Source of the DNA: JANSWP01 sp041941305
GTDB lineage: Bacteria > Bacteroidota > Bacteroidia > Chitinophagales > Saprospiraceae
Assembly (NCBI GenBank): GCA_041941305.1
Contig: JBGTQJ010000026.1
Coordinates: 1 to 64,000, forward strand
Direction: 5' to 3'
DNA: 64,000 bases
Shown: positions 24,401 to 30,600 of the stretch, one piece after another
Layout: the number at the start of each line of letters is the position of its first letter
How positions within the stretch are numbered: position 1 is the first letter of the stretch
Program-made: the position numbers and the translations under genes
The notes under the pieces: generated by a model
Seen by the model: the letters and a program-made list of their open reading frames with translations, nothing else
What the model was told of the DNA's origin: nothing
Databases searched by the model: none

Positions 24401-27102
24401 GTGTCAGAGTCAATATCTTCCTGATTGTTTGCATCATCGTCAGTAGCAGATAAAATCTCTGCCCAGTTGGTGACTACCGTACCTCCAGGAATCAAAGCAT
24501 TAAGTTTTAAATCAATATCCACAAATGCGGTTTCCCCTGATGCCAGTCCTGCACCAGGAAGCTCATTTCCTGCAGTCATGGTATAATCTGCATTGGAACC
24601 AGCAAGGTTCCAGTCCATATCTGCCAAGGTCATATCTGCTGGGATATAATCGTAAATTCGAATATTATCTGCGGTAATGTCCCCTTGATTGGTTACATAT
24701 ATTCTAAAAGTAACAGTGTCTCCTGGAGCGACAAAATCAGTTTGCCCAGGGGCCAATTGTTTGTACAATGCCAAATCGAAAGGTAGAACAATTACACTTG
24801 CAGGGTCATGATCGTCTTCATCTCCTCCATTTTTGCCATCCCCTTGTATTTCATTATCTGAAATATAGGTGTCGTTTTCAAAGTCATTATCTGGAGTGGA
24901 ATCTACATCTGTAGGATTGACATTACCTTCTGGATCTTCTGCCTGGGAAATTTCTGCCCAATTCCATATGATGGTATTAGCGGCTAGGGAAACGTCCAGA
25001 CGGAGAGAAATATCGACAAAGTCTGACTCACCTGGAGATAGGGTAGATGTATAAGTATAGGTAGCCAGGTTACCAGATAGAGACCAGGAGCCATCTTCCA
25101 GCATAGTGCCTGATGGGATAGAGTCAGTGACCATAATATTGGTTGCCGATACACCTCCCTGATTGACCAAATAAATCCTGAAAGTGACCAAATCCCCTGG
25201 CTCTACATTTTCACTTTGCCCAGGAGCCAACTCTTTGTACAATGCCAAATCGAAAGGATGGGCAATTAAACTTGCAGGGTCGTGATCGTCTTCATCCTCA
25301 CCATTTTTGCCATCGCCGGAAACGTCATTGTCGTTGTAATAATTATCATTGTCCCTTGTGACGTCTGGAGTGGAATCAACATCCTCTTGTGGATTGCCAT
25401 CTATATCCTGAGCTATCCCAATTTCAGCCCAGTTGATAAGTTCAGTACCTCCTTCAAAAGTTGTATCTATTGATATAGTTAGAGAAACCAGCACCGAATC
25501 TCCAGGTTCCAAACCATTTGGTCCCAATTCATCATTTGCGTCCAGATAACGGGAGGCATCGGTGGACAAATCTGTCCAATTGGGGTCATTAAGACTTGTT
25601 CCAAAAGGCATATAATCATATACTTCAATGCTATCAGCTGCTATCTGCCCCTGATTGATGACAACAATATCAAAAGTAACATCATCACCTGCACTGACTA
25701 AATTGTCAGATTCACTTGCACCCAATCTTTTGATCAATGCCAAATCAAATGACTCAATGGTCACTGTGGCTTGGTCATGGTCGTCTTCATCTCCTCCATT
25801 TTTGCCATTGTCATTAATTAAGTTATCGACTAAATAAAGATCATCATTTGTCCCATCAGGATCAGAATCCTGATCTCGGGTATTATTAAATAAGGTATCA
25901 GTAGCTGAAGTGATTTCCGCCCAGTTCTGTATTGTGGTATTTGATGCCAATGGGCTGTTTAATCTCAAATTAATATGGACAGAATCGGACATAGTTGGGG
26001 CCAGACCACCAGCAGGCAATTCCCCGCCTGCAACACTCAAATACCTGGTCGCAGTTCCACCTCCATCTGTCCAATTTGAATCTTCAAGACTGGCATCTCC
26101 AGGAATATAATCAGTAACTAAAATGCTATCTGCATGAACGTCACCCTGATTTACAACATAAATTACAAAAGTGACCAAATCACCTGGTTCAACACTTGAA
26201 GATTGACCAGGAGCCAAATCTTTATACAAGGCTAAATCGAAACATTCTTCTTCTATAATAACAGGACAACAACCTGCTAATTGGCATGGGCTTACCAATG
26301 AATCAGCAGTCCAGGTATAATTACCAGCTTCAGTGGCGTTATAAATTGAATCAGTGCTTACTAAAGTCACTCCTCTAAACCATTGATAATTACTCAGCCC
26401 GGCAGGTGCTTCCAAACGAACTGTGTCATTCAATTGTGGACATATTTTAATCACTGCTGTTACACATGCAGTTGCAATATCATCTTCATTATAATCTAAA
26501 TTATTGGGGGTTGAATCATCATCCACTTCTGTCATGGCAGAAATTTCGGCCCTGTTTAAATGAATGCCTTCAGCGTTCACCGTGGCAGTAATAGTAAGTG
26601 TTTCAGTGGCGGCAGATGTTGTTCCAATGGTCCAGATTCCCGTATTTTCATCATAAGAGCCTGTACTTGCTACACTTGAAACATATGTTAAAGTATTAGG
26701 TAGGGTATCAGCAACTGCTACACCATTGACTGTGGTTGCCCCTTCATTTGTCACGGTAAGTGTAAAGATGACATTGTCTCCTATACCCACACTATCTGCA
26801 CTAACCGTTTTGGAAAGAGACAGGTCGTTTTGAGAAAGACCTATCACAGAAAAGGAAAGAATGAAGAGCAGCAACTTCAACTTCAAATTTAATTGTCTAC
26901 TTAAACTTAAACTTGATCTTGAAAAACATACCTTGGGAGTTCGCACGTAAAGGGGTACAAGTGGTCTCATAGTATTTAAAATTAATATTGGGATGGATCT
27001 GCTATCCTGAAGGAAAGAAAAGCCACTCCATAATGGATTGAAACTGGAAAAATCCGGTTGCCAATTAATTCTATCTGTATTTTTTTGTGTAAAAACATTC
27101 AT
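6409..27102 (-). CDS. Giant T9SS-exported DUF11/HYR/SprB-repeat surface protein (6,897 aa)
   Basis: This is one uninterrupted frame of 20.7 kb. Order: signal peptide with a hydrophobic core at about residues 73-90; one DUF11 unit; a small Cys-rich insert; 18 DUF11-type repeats of about 160 residues (about 288-3180), most opening with FDLAL(Y/R)K and closing with DGDGKNGGDEDDHD-like acidic loops; an SdrD-B-like domain (about 3180-3300); 31 HYR-like units (about 3315-5798) with (V/I)ECDD, DNCDD and TATDxCGN signatures; six SprB-like units (WSDGG, DLPAGTY); two copies of an unnamed module of about 130 residues; a cadherin-like unit (VTNNDYLPD); and a gliding-motility/CHU_C sorting domain (about 6814-6897, FSPNGDGINDFF). 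The protein is probably exported by T9SS as a surface adhesin or stalk. The coordinates give the longest start. Met45 (26970) lies nearer the signal peptide after an AT-rich leader and may be the real start. No catalytic domain is seen. Confidence 0.93.
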   Translation of the reverse strand: MNVFTQKNTDRINWQPDFSSFNPLWSGFSFLQDSRSIPILILNTMRPLVPLYVRTPKVCFSRSSLSLSRQLNLKLKLLLFILSFSVIGLSQNDLSLSKTVSADSVGIGDNVIFTLTVTNEGATTVNGVAVADTLPNTLTYVSSVASTGSYDENTGIWTIGTTSAATETLTITATVNAEGIHLNRAEISAMTEVDDDSTPNNLDYNEDDIATACVTAVIKICPQLNDTVRLEAPAGLSNYQWFRGVTLVSTDSIYNATEAGNYTWTADSLVSPCQLAGCCPVIIEEECFDLALYKDLAPGQSSSVEPGDLVTFVIYVVNQGDVHADSILVTDYIPGDASLEDSNWTDGGGTATRYLSVAGGELPAGGLAPTMSDSVHINLRLNSPLASNTTIQNWAEITSATDTLFNNTRDQDSDPDGTNDDLYLVDNLINDNGKNGGDEDDHDQATVTIESFDLALIKRLGASESDNLVSAGDDVTFDIVVINQGQIAADSIEVYDYMPFGTSLNDPNWTDLSTDASRYLDANDELGPNGLEPGDSVLVSLTISIDTTFEGGTELINWAEIGIAQDIDGNPQEDVDSTPDVTRDNDNYYNDNDVSGDGKNGEDEDDHDPASLIAHPFDLALYKELAPGQSENVEPGDLVTFRIYLVNQGGVSATNIMVTDSIPSGTMLEDGSWSLSGNLATYTYTSTLSPGESDFVDISLRLDVSLAANTIIWNWAEISQAEDPEGNVNPTDVDSTPDNDFENDTYISDNEIQGDGKNGGDEDDHDPASVIVLPFDLALYKQLAPGQTDFVAPGDTVTFRIYVTNQGDITADNIRIYDYIPADMTLADMDWNLAGSNADYTMTAGNELPGAGLASGETAFVDIDLKLNALIPGGTVVTNWAEILSATDDDANNQEDIDSDTDLNQNNDVYLIDDYIDGDGKNGGDEDDHDPASITVQSFDLALYKKLANGQNEVVEPGDTISFTITVINQGDIAANNIMVVDYYGDDMTPVDANWSSGIGNTVVNNLSIAEGELGSNGLEPGDSVNVDIQLRVNNPITSNTIITNAAEIFLGMDVNNNLVVDEDSTPDNDEDNDTFLIDNDIDGDGKNGGDEDDHDIAQVTVSSFDLALYKQLAPGQSASTEPGDTVTFRIYVVNQGMITADSIEIIDYIPSEMNLADSDWTAAGLNATRLLNSGDELALTGLDPAEEIFVDIDLVLKSPLPQNTEIVNWAEIAAATDDQGNEQEDVDSDPDDSNDDTFLIDDYIDGDGMNGGDEDDHDVAILSTNGFDLALWKTLADGQSMNVEPGDTINFSIKILNQGMIAADSIEITDYIPDELTLLDSDWTDNGSTASILLNIGDELAAGGLKPDSLYELNITMRVNEGLVGGTDITNWAEISFARDDNGNVVIDGDSTPDSDVNNDMYLQDNEVDGNGKSNGDEDDHDPAFVHVMDFDLALYKILGSGEDNLVVPGDTVHYQIILVNQGEIYADNIIVSDSIPTGMTLMDINWVQVGDIATRTLNSGDELPVGGLAPGMRDTVSIVLKVPNPLPTNSRLVNWAEISNATDENGHTVTDVDSDMDDDFENDAYVIDDYIDGDGKNGGDEDDHDPAEVMYEVFDIALRKTVDNIECVQWGEDVTFTITIFNQGTIVAQDVEIYDWIPAGFVISINDFNGWLYAGSQDVVKTEIDDEIFPGDSAKVKLVLTVQENACLEDLVNQAEVVNQEDEFGQNMNAEDIDSSPDKDPDNDVAKDDEIHEDGKNMVGDDEDDNDFQEPPVFDLAVRLTTTQTLPVRIGDDVPYGIKVFNQGNIKAQNVELKVTFPFGFELSTNDTVGWTDNGDGTATYLLADMVARDDSIMTDILLTVTKDAHEGDLTTHVEIQSAQNMAGDDKTGFDIDSDYDMDTTNDLLVDDEINSCRVTDEDDHDIAEVELFDLAIRKTIDDDTPAQWLEDVSFTVTIFNQSPELTATDVELIDYIPEGFILSPNDGNGWADMDSVATLTYTGDIAPGDSAKVQILLQVEKGTDAGFYNNTSEITAAQDTDGRDLTDYDFDSVPDTDIDNDNDNLTDNEIDEHGGRVPDEDEDDHDIAPVEVEIIDLALRKTTEQDICVLYGQDVDFTLTVFNQGSRIMQEVELIDYVPLGFKLSPLDSSGWVFNASTATATLTMHKVIAPGDSAKIDIRLRVEQGADPYTFANRAEIVSAQDDAGVVRTGDDIDSDWDTNPDNDLLEDDVIDQMANMGGTDEDDHDIESVDIFDLALRKTTPANDKVTIGWDVPFDIEIFNQGMVAAQNVGLIDHLPFGFELSPNDTSGWIDNLDGTISNVYSGTIAPQTSVVVNVLLRVAPYAEAGIFENIAEITYAEDSTGTDRSDLDIDSNYDEIPDNDNYIDDEIQDDGDIDEDDNDREEIEVEIIDVALRKITQFNDQEPVKIGDDVHFAIEVFNQGSYPIDTIDVVDYIPEGFYLSPMDGNGWTVIGDKAYNTIVGPIDTMQSKSIGIVLRVDDDAHPDNLVNGAEVIRIIDEDGDDRSDDDRDSDPDEMPDNDAFVDDEIQETPPTDEDDHDLEATPVFDLALRKTTEITTPVTVGDTATFTITIFNQGNLGAQWIGIQDSLPSGFGLNGSDANGWTDNGDGTVSNLLEGPIEPGDSLAVDIDLVVLASAEAGIFENIAEITSAEDSTGTDRTDFDLDSQPDTDPTNDNLTDNIIDENGQGGNDEDDHDVEPIEVEIIDLAIRKTTDQADPVEVGDDVIFEIEVLNQGSVTMDNIEVIDHYPPGFVLSPNDANGWSDNGDGTASITLPVSIAPGMNYTIGIVLRLDNKEELGALYNVAELTYFEDENGDDRTDDDRDSVADTIPNNDDIVDNEVDETPPTDEDDQDTAQIQVDGYDLAARKVITSIEPFYPGDTVSFEIEIFNQGTLTAYAIQLNDYIPDGMSLVDGDWTATGSIANLNTPIAWLNAGDSTTVTIDLKIDDDYMGDYLVNMAEVDSFEDDMGGNPLDEDSTPDDDGENDDVVNDEINEEPPVDEDDHDEEGFDVTQIYDLALYKKLATGQSQPVEPGDTVRFTIFVVNQGTLNAYDVEVTDYIPADMIYQTAMNTALMTSNSNDWAADTTYTIVGPLSPGDTTSIDIILIIDENTTADMLENEAEISAADDDTDSGNTPPNDEDSVFDDLNDDFIGGNNFIQNENGDEDDHDFEPISLIEIPLGSISGETWFDCDPDGIHDGEDPMPNVPVMLIGTEDSGAAVNLSTTTASDGSYSFTHIKPGTYTVKFGFPNDPTGLMLTLQNQGGDDTIDSDADQTTGESHTIVLFGEDITDVDAGYKDAEAPGIQPVDPLFDTAMNGDTIMVECDQIPTLDKDDVIVWDNITDTSDIHLVYKDTIVYLADSCALEGFIEIHKCTWTATDECGNESQFCLYVKVQDTTPPVLISAPPAVDTIECGEQEPMDFPVFEDNCDSLLHMEAISSISILDSCTQVISRSWTVYDDCGNSNSYGQTIYIIDTTPPAIVSAPADVTIECDEPLPTDEPIFDDECTDSLTITTASSISMLACGEIIERTWTATDECGHETTVTQIITIEDTEAPEITNVPDDLTVECGLIPTILFGVEANDNCDPDPVLMDTVVTTGQDPCVGYEIYHIWVATDSCGNEARDTMTMFVQDTEPPILSEVPADVTIECGTIPPLFEEPDVFDLCDQNITVFLNVEESGQDCNKEYLYIWSATDDCGNTALDTTIVILEDTTAPVLSDMPGDVTVECADDVPTAPVITATDNCDDAVIVLADSTIVGNQPCDYQITRTWTAIDSCDNQVTHTQIITIKDDIAPVISGVPGDVEVDCTDDIPLPNVSVTDNCDDQPDVQLSIDTIGSVNDCDYMIIRLWTATDDCGNESTASYKITVKDTIPPEITGIPDDFTLDCDDECPPPPQVSISDNCDDDPTMLFEEEIEGDTTSCEWQKVWSWKAFDECDNLVEYKTIITFIDQEGPIITPIHPDLVGLMDGDTMMVECDNVPLPDENDVIAADDCSEVDTIILMEMVNNGDCLQDGYLFIMTCIWKAYDECGNESTWTIYVKVQDTVAPELQNVPDDITVECDDVPDVPDDITATDNCDDNLTVVYDEQRIDGNCPHNYELIRTWSVTDECGNETVETQTVTVQDTTDPVFANVPADVTIECDDPIPTDDPTASDNCSDEVIIDYNESETPGNCVDEYILTRIWVATDSCGNSTTVQQIVTIEDNTPPVLANVPADVTIECDDQIPTGFPTATDNCDDDVDITMEDSEVPGDCPQEKVITRTFTATDNCGNQSTAEWVITIEDNTPPVLVNVPDDVTLECDEDLPTDKPDVSDNCDDNITVVINDDVQDGICEDEYVITRTFTATDDCGNEATATQVITVEDNTAPVFLNAPQDITVNCDEIPPAEDCPAEDNCDDDLVLLYEEDLIGDPDSCIYQLKRQWKAVDNCGNQTDLVQIITVQDTEGPTITPTHPDLAGIMNGDTLMLDCNDLPVLDETDVDVTDNCCDSTSVEFVEFITQADCEEDGYLMLMRCGWVATDCCGNESEFFVYILVKDETPPTLMGVPDDVTVECDDVPDAPDVTAMDNCDNDLTVEFDEDEVDGNCEDEYQIIRVWSVTDDCGNETTASQVVTVEDNTAPVLSNIPADVTIDCDDPLPTDEPDVDDNCDDDVVIITSDFPEQGCPFTITRTWTATDNCGNTSTATQIITVEDNTPPTIDAPDDITIECDEQLPPDNASAFDNCDSDVEMELEEETEDLACGQRITRTWTATDDCDNTSTAVQVITLTDTTAPEFVDSPQDITVDCDDIPDPEDCVATDNCDDDVETAFTELVDDDDPCEIKIKRIWTAEDDCGNTSSIEQIITVVDDEAPVITPNHPELQGVMDGDTLMYSCEDATVFGLEDVDVTDNCTDPTVEFVELITDVGDCDEDGYLFIIRCCWIAEDECGNVSEFCIYVKISDENPPMIMDVPDDITVECHEIPDPDMNVTGMDECDDNVDILFSEFTIPGPCDGTFTIQREWTATDDCGNETTGTQIVNVVDTTPPLIVGVPDDITVECDDIPDPDDDVKAIDNCDDDPILEFEEIMSGDCPYTLTRTWRALDDCGNMRVATQIITVDDTTMPELVGVPDDITLDCIDDVPTPANVTAEDNCDDDPDITYNEDMQGDNCDKSITRTWTATDECGNTTVESQTITVIDNIDPEITGIPDDITVDCENIPDPATVIATDNCDDQVDLVFDEQMSDGCPYTITRTWTATDDCGNETSGQQIITVFDDVMPEFANPPADITVDCTEIPDAEDCPATDNCDEDLEYTFLELVGTGDCEYEIKRVWTAEDDCGNLATVEQIITVVDNSPPILTFTNPLLQGLQDGDMLTLECDSLVFFDENDAIAVDECDADAQVMFMEGTPEIGDCETDGYISQISCTWIAKDDCGNADSVTLLIKVVDTEAPVFTNVPDDLTIDCDGDIPAAVDPEVEDCTNVSVEFDEETDVNGCTTIVTRTWTATDDCGNTWTASQSITRTDNSAPVFANIPADVTIGCNDPLPIDEPTASDSCGDVTITSEDESETNGCTETITRTWTAVDECGNEATATQIITRTDDTQPVFANIPADVTIDCEAPLPTDEPTASDDCGDVTMTSNDDSQVNACTEIITRTWTAVDECGNETTATQIITRTDDAEPVFADIPADITINCDDPLPTDEPTATDNCGDVTMTSNDDSQVNACTEIITRTWTAVDECGNEATASQIITIEDNTAPVLVGVPDDLLVDADGGETVPNPATVTVTDNCQDNIVVGFMEVQDSSDCEIIITRTWSAADSCGNNVSDSQTITVLMNNLNVQIVSTSPESCDENDGAAELSPQSLSYAWSDGGNGFSRNDLAAGTYTVTATSNANCSNTITVIIEDDCDCIEPQIDQLVTTNTTCGEDNGVATVTVIGNASDYTYTWSPDLGVSASSVDNSRTDLPAGTYDLTISNPLFLDCEIVVQLVVGDSDVPTVSSVVTPASCAGNDGTVSFSPLNYTYEWGDFTGATRTDLEPGTYQVTVTTADLCVIVETILVPSDCDCIEPVLDILSLTHTSCGEDNGAATINLTEDESLYVFDWIPNLGTPTGIAGNSRTDLPAGDYLVIIVYDDNDSCELKIEFTIDPSNPVQPSVSENNAETCVGGDGDVVLVPDTLTYNWSDGGTGDQRDDLVAGVYTITATDNSGCSSTFDVEVLNNGLMNVEIVTNDPADCDEENGYVVLSPDSYTYDWSDGGTGYWRDDLPAGTYLVNATGNVPGCSGLVTVVVEEIDCKDCPDIFYMDTMNLLTMLDTTSVCIPVPYMTINDYNVTIDGVPYSLPIDDCNSTQVVFYTYSTLVLGNWTGPYAIDWIFNGSSMVDTVNTIDELVDFMNSVDVLGFWMNDPSTTSVVGGDFNSNYGNLNIVDIPTQLSFSTQPNFTTIPMGSEIQIPGLGTFELVITEVTGDCSDTLIIVIDQGPSPLPGDFIDAEFAAVGMNCDFNLPTVCVEIPYNDMGDYIITNNGQPFTGTLEPCNFEASRYYNYLNLPGLGNDGPYSIDGWTINGVAFSGIFNTIGELATMMNQWDANGSWELDVTGYNILGGESGNNYGSMTISQTSSGIISIIEVNSNYLPNSTAIVLPPGMNELIVTRIIDGVADTLTAAIACVTPEHMYNEIIVNQQDTICLESDELMGDIMEIYNICEDQNNGSTAFDIIPGTTCISCIGLAEGNSEACFVICDEYGLCDTTYMEVDVRALDQPQSQSDTMYTDLNTIVVGNVTNNDYLPDAITSMTIVRDPENGTATINPDGTISYEPYEDYCNSYPGANLDFLMYQVCTDGGCTTSIVYIEVECGDLVIHTGFSPNGDGINDFFHIEGLGNYPEHKLCIFSRWGTKVFCTEEYKNDWGGTWNANDLPTGTYFFVLDVGDEERYTGFVQINR
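8330..9710 (-). repeat. SprB-like repeat block inside the giant gene
   Basis: About six tandem units of 70-85 residues have the pattern C-G-x-x-(D/N)-G, Y-x-W(S/T/E), DLxAGTYxVT and Cys. They resemble the repeats of the gliding adhesin SprB. They lie between the HYR-like array and two copies of an unnamed module. Confidence 0.75.
9710..17180 (-). repeat. Array of 31 HYR-like Cys-rich repeats
   Basis: The units are about 75-95 residues. Each usually has four Cys, in ECD, NCDD, a mid-unit Cys and DxCGN, and ends (V/I)xDxTxPV. Five units are longer and carry (M/L)xGDTLM after an HPxLxG-like start, near 17160, 15205, 13745, 12540 and 11095. They mark out blocks of about 1.2-1.95 kb. Units just before a block boundary also resemble each other (DCPATDNCDDD with KRxWTAEDDCGN), so whole blocks appear to have been duplicated. 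Confidence 0.85.
9995..10316 (-). repeat. 94-bp exact direct repeat in neighbouring HYR units
   Basis: Positions 9995-10088 and 10223-10316 are identical and 228 bp apart, which is exactly one 76-residue unit in frame. A third, slightly diverged copy starts near 10450. This is the youngest-looking part of the array and a likely site of unit gain or loss by recombination. Confidence 0.85.
17570..26250 (-). repeat. Array of 18 FDLAL-type DUF11 repeats
   Basis: The units average about 160 residues. The first eight and the last are of the FDLALYK(x)LAPGQ type, and units 9-17 are of the (F/I)DLAxRKTT type, so two subfamilies form separate blocks. Common features are PGDTVxFxIxVxNQG, DYIP, NWAEI or NxAEI, DxDSxPD and a closing acidic loop with D-x-D-x-D-G spacing in several units. 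Confidence 0.85.
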
Positions 27103-27647
27103 GTGCTATAGTGATTGTCTACAAACAATAAACAGCCTTGGCATGGCAAGGCATGAGCAACTCGGTTGACCAGGAATCGAGGGGGGAATGTGTAAGAAGT
27201 GGATTTGTTCTCAGTTGCTTTTTTAATGACGGAAGATATTTAGCAACCTTTTAGTTTTTGTTTGATCGGAAGGAATTGCAGAAGGTTTGATCTGGTGAAT
27301 TTTCAAATTTGACAAATCTATTTACGAAAAAAAGAATGCTAAAACTGCAATGATTGACATATTGCAATACCAAAAATGACCTTCTATTCAATTCTATTCA
27401 AGAATTTATTAGCCGATTGATAAATTAGGGGGAAAGTCTATTAACCAACGGGAATTAAATGAGGGGATTCCGTGGGGAGGGCTAAAGACCAAATTGAAAA
27501 GCTGCAAGAAATACGCCAAAGGGATAGTTTTGACAATTCTACACACATTTTCGTTTTTATCAATTGTTAAACCTTTTAAATTAAATTTTTACGTATAAAA
27601 TATTTTTGTTATTTATTATTAATGATTTCTTGTTATGCTAGTTTTTA
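27103..27647. other. Intergenic region between two giant minus-strand genes
   Basis: This 545-nt spacer has no gene. A TAnnTTTG-like -7 element occurs on the minus strand at 27313-27320, but it would give a leader of over 200 nt and lacks a good -33 partner. A short direct repeat (CTATTCAA twice) lies near 27385-27400. I see no terminator for the 1,375-residue gene upstream. Confidence 0.3.
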
Positions 27648-30600
27648 TCAATTTCTAATAATCTGTACCCCTGTTGGTAAACAAATCTCAGGTCGACACA
27701 TGAAACAGTTATTCAATGGGCCAATAGTATAGGTTTGTTGACAATTGGCACCATCATCCAAATCTCTAATCGTCAATTCAAAGGTAGAGCTACCATCAGC
27801 TGCAAATTCCTGATTTCCACCAATTTGAAGATCCATTCCATAATCTGTCCCACCGGGATTTAATATAATTGCGTTGTACAGAACTTCGTAGCGATTGGAT
27901 GGGCCTGGATCTTGGGCAGCCACATTTAGGGTGACAAGAAAATAATCGTCTGAAACATCTGATCCTGTGCTATTATTATGACATAAAGTGTCTACAACAG
28001 CTATATTTGAAAGAAGAATTTGACAGACTCTGACTCTTACAGGCGCACGATCCTGATCATCTTCATCGCCTCCATTTTTTCCATCACCCGAGGTATCATC
28101 GTCTGTTACAAAGTTGTCATTCGTTTGAAGAGAATCTGGAGTAGAGTCGACATCAGGAAGGATGATGCCACCAAAACCAAATTCTATCGCACTTTCGATT
28201 TCTGCGAAATTATAATAAAAAGAATCTGGAAATGGACTTTGATCTATTGTCAGGGTAATACTAATTTCTAAACTGTCATTAGGCGCTAAACCGCCAGCTG
28301 GCATAATACCGTCTCCTGCAACCAATGTCCTTGAGGCTAGGGAATCATTAATTGCTGTCCAGTTTCCATCGTTTAATGACATTCCGGAGGGAATGTAATC
28401 CAATACTCTAATGCTGTCTGCATTTAGAATACCTTGATTATACAATGTAATGTCAAAATTAGCAGCTTGTCCTATTTCATATTGAGCTGGGTCTCCACTA
28501 TTGACAACTTTTTTCAAAGCCAAATCAAATAATTTTAATTTAACTCCCACTTTATTGGGTTCTGATGGCAATACTTCATCTGCATTTCGTGCAATTGAAT
28601 TCCATGCAGTTGGATTAACTATTGTAAAACTACCTTCCGGAGCCAGCATTTTCATATCTATTTGAAAGGAATCGAGGGGAGCAAGTGGATTGTTTAAATC
28701 AAACCTTACTGCCTCCACGTCTGCTAAATTTGCTGGAGGAGTCGTATTCCAATCGTTTACACAAGAAGCATGAGCAGCTCCATCTACTGGATTCACAGGA
28801 GAACGACAAGGGTTTTGAGATTCACTATAATATAAGGTAATTCCTGTCGGAACGGATATAGATTCTACTAAGTAGGGCTCCCAACCTGTTTCTCTAGCCT
28901 GATTATTTAAACGAACTCCTGTATCTCCTATGTAAGGGAAAATATCATAAACAGATACATTGTTTAAGGTTACATTTCCAGGATTGGTAATGATCAAGCG
29001 CCAAATCACCGAATCGCCTGGGAATGTCAATGCTGTATCCGGCAAGGAAAGGAATGTAGAATCACATATGCCTTTTACAAATTTATTAGCACCTAATGAA
29101 GCTACAGTCAATATGGATTGGTTAGGACTTGAGGTTTGACATAATGCCTCAAAGATATCACCATCACCATCTAAATCGTTTGAATCACTTACACCAGAAG
29201 TACCAGAGGCGCAATTGTAAAATCGTTCGTCTGTTCCTGCATAAAAATCATTGGCAAAACTACCACTGGCTCCAGATTTGATATAGGTTTTAAATCTAAA
29301 AGCAACTTCAGTGTTTATGGGAAAAGCACCGTTGTAAGACCACCGAATCAAGGTTCTTCCAGTACTATTGTAATCCTGAATCACTTCAATTATTGGATTT
29401 GTTCCATCAGCTGCAAGGCTTAAACCTGTTGTATTGCTTTCCAGAAAGATACTGCCAGGTACAAATTCAAGTACCTCAGGTAACAAATCCATAGCAACTG
29501 GGTCATCCAAGGTATAATTGGCACTAATGTCATTTCCCAATGTCACTCGATATTCTACGGTATCAGTTCCTGAATTCGTTCCAGTTGGAGCATAAGGACC
29601 GCTTGATAAAATGTCTTTATCCAAATCAATAACTGCGACACTGTCCACAATGAGAAAGCTGGTACTCTTACAACACATTTCTGTAATTCCTGTAATGAGT
29701 GTAGTTGGGTCTACGGCAGTTCCAAAAAAGTTATTGATATCAGTATTCGTGGTTTCACCACAGGTTTCTTCATCACAGATAAAATCCTGAGAAGCCGAAA
29801 TACAATAATTGTTAGTGGCAGTTTGACTAACGGTTCCAGCATTAATATCTACATCAAAAGTGATCTCAACATATTCCCCCACTTCAAAATCTCCTGTAAA
29901 ACTCCACCTCAATAATTTCCTTCCTGACCCATTAAAATTTGGTATCTCTTCAAAAGCAGGGTTAAAACCACCGTTGTTAAAAGCAAGTCCTGTGGTATTG
30001 GTAGCAATATCCCAACTACCTGACACATAAGTTACTTCATCAGGCAATAAATCAGAGGCGATGGGGTCTGTCAAATCGGCAAATGAAAAAACACCGGTTA
30101 CATTGTCCTGAACTCCATCGGTACCGTCATTTTCAATCCTGACAGTGTACCTTACCCTTGAACCTACGAAGTAAGGATTTCCAGAGGTATTGCTTCCAGG
30201 AGGCTGTGTCACATAATTAATCGATTGTGATTTTTGGGGATCCAAACGAGCAATGGTATTATCAGTTACACACATGTCGTCATTTGCTGAGACAGGTGTT
30301 ACGGGCATTCCATCAATTGGTCGAGTAGCTGAAACAGTGGCTGTGTTGGTATATGGAGTTTCCAGGGTGATTGGATTGCCCATGTTGTCATTTGGATAAT
30401 TATTTGAAGAGGTGACAACAATTTCAAGGTCTCCATCAAAGCCTGAAACCACATTATTAAATTCAAGAACTACTTGATTAATATAATCTGTACCTGAAGT
30501 GAATCCCGGAATAGCAGCTACTATATCTGTATGTCCGTAGGTTCTGTCTGATCCAGTATTGGAAGAAATGATGGTTGTCAGGGAACCACTATTATTAACA

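Noticed and set aside
9710..26250. Regularly spaced DNA repeats that could suggest a CRISPR-like array
   Set aside because: The repeats are 76-165 codons long, in frame, degenerate and coding. There are no short identical repeats with unique spacers, and no cas genes.
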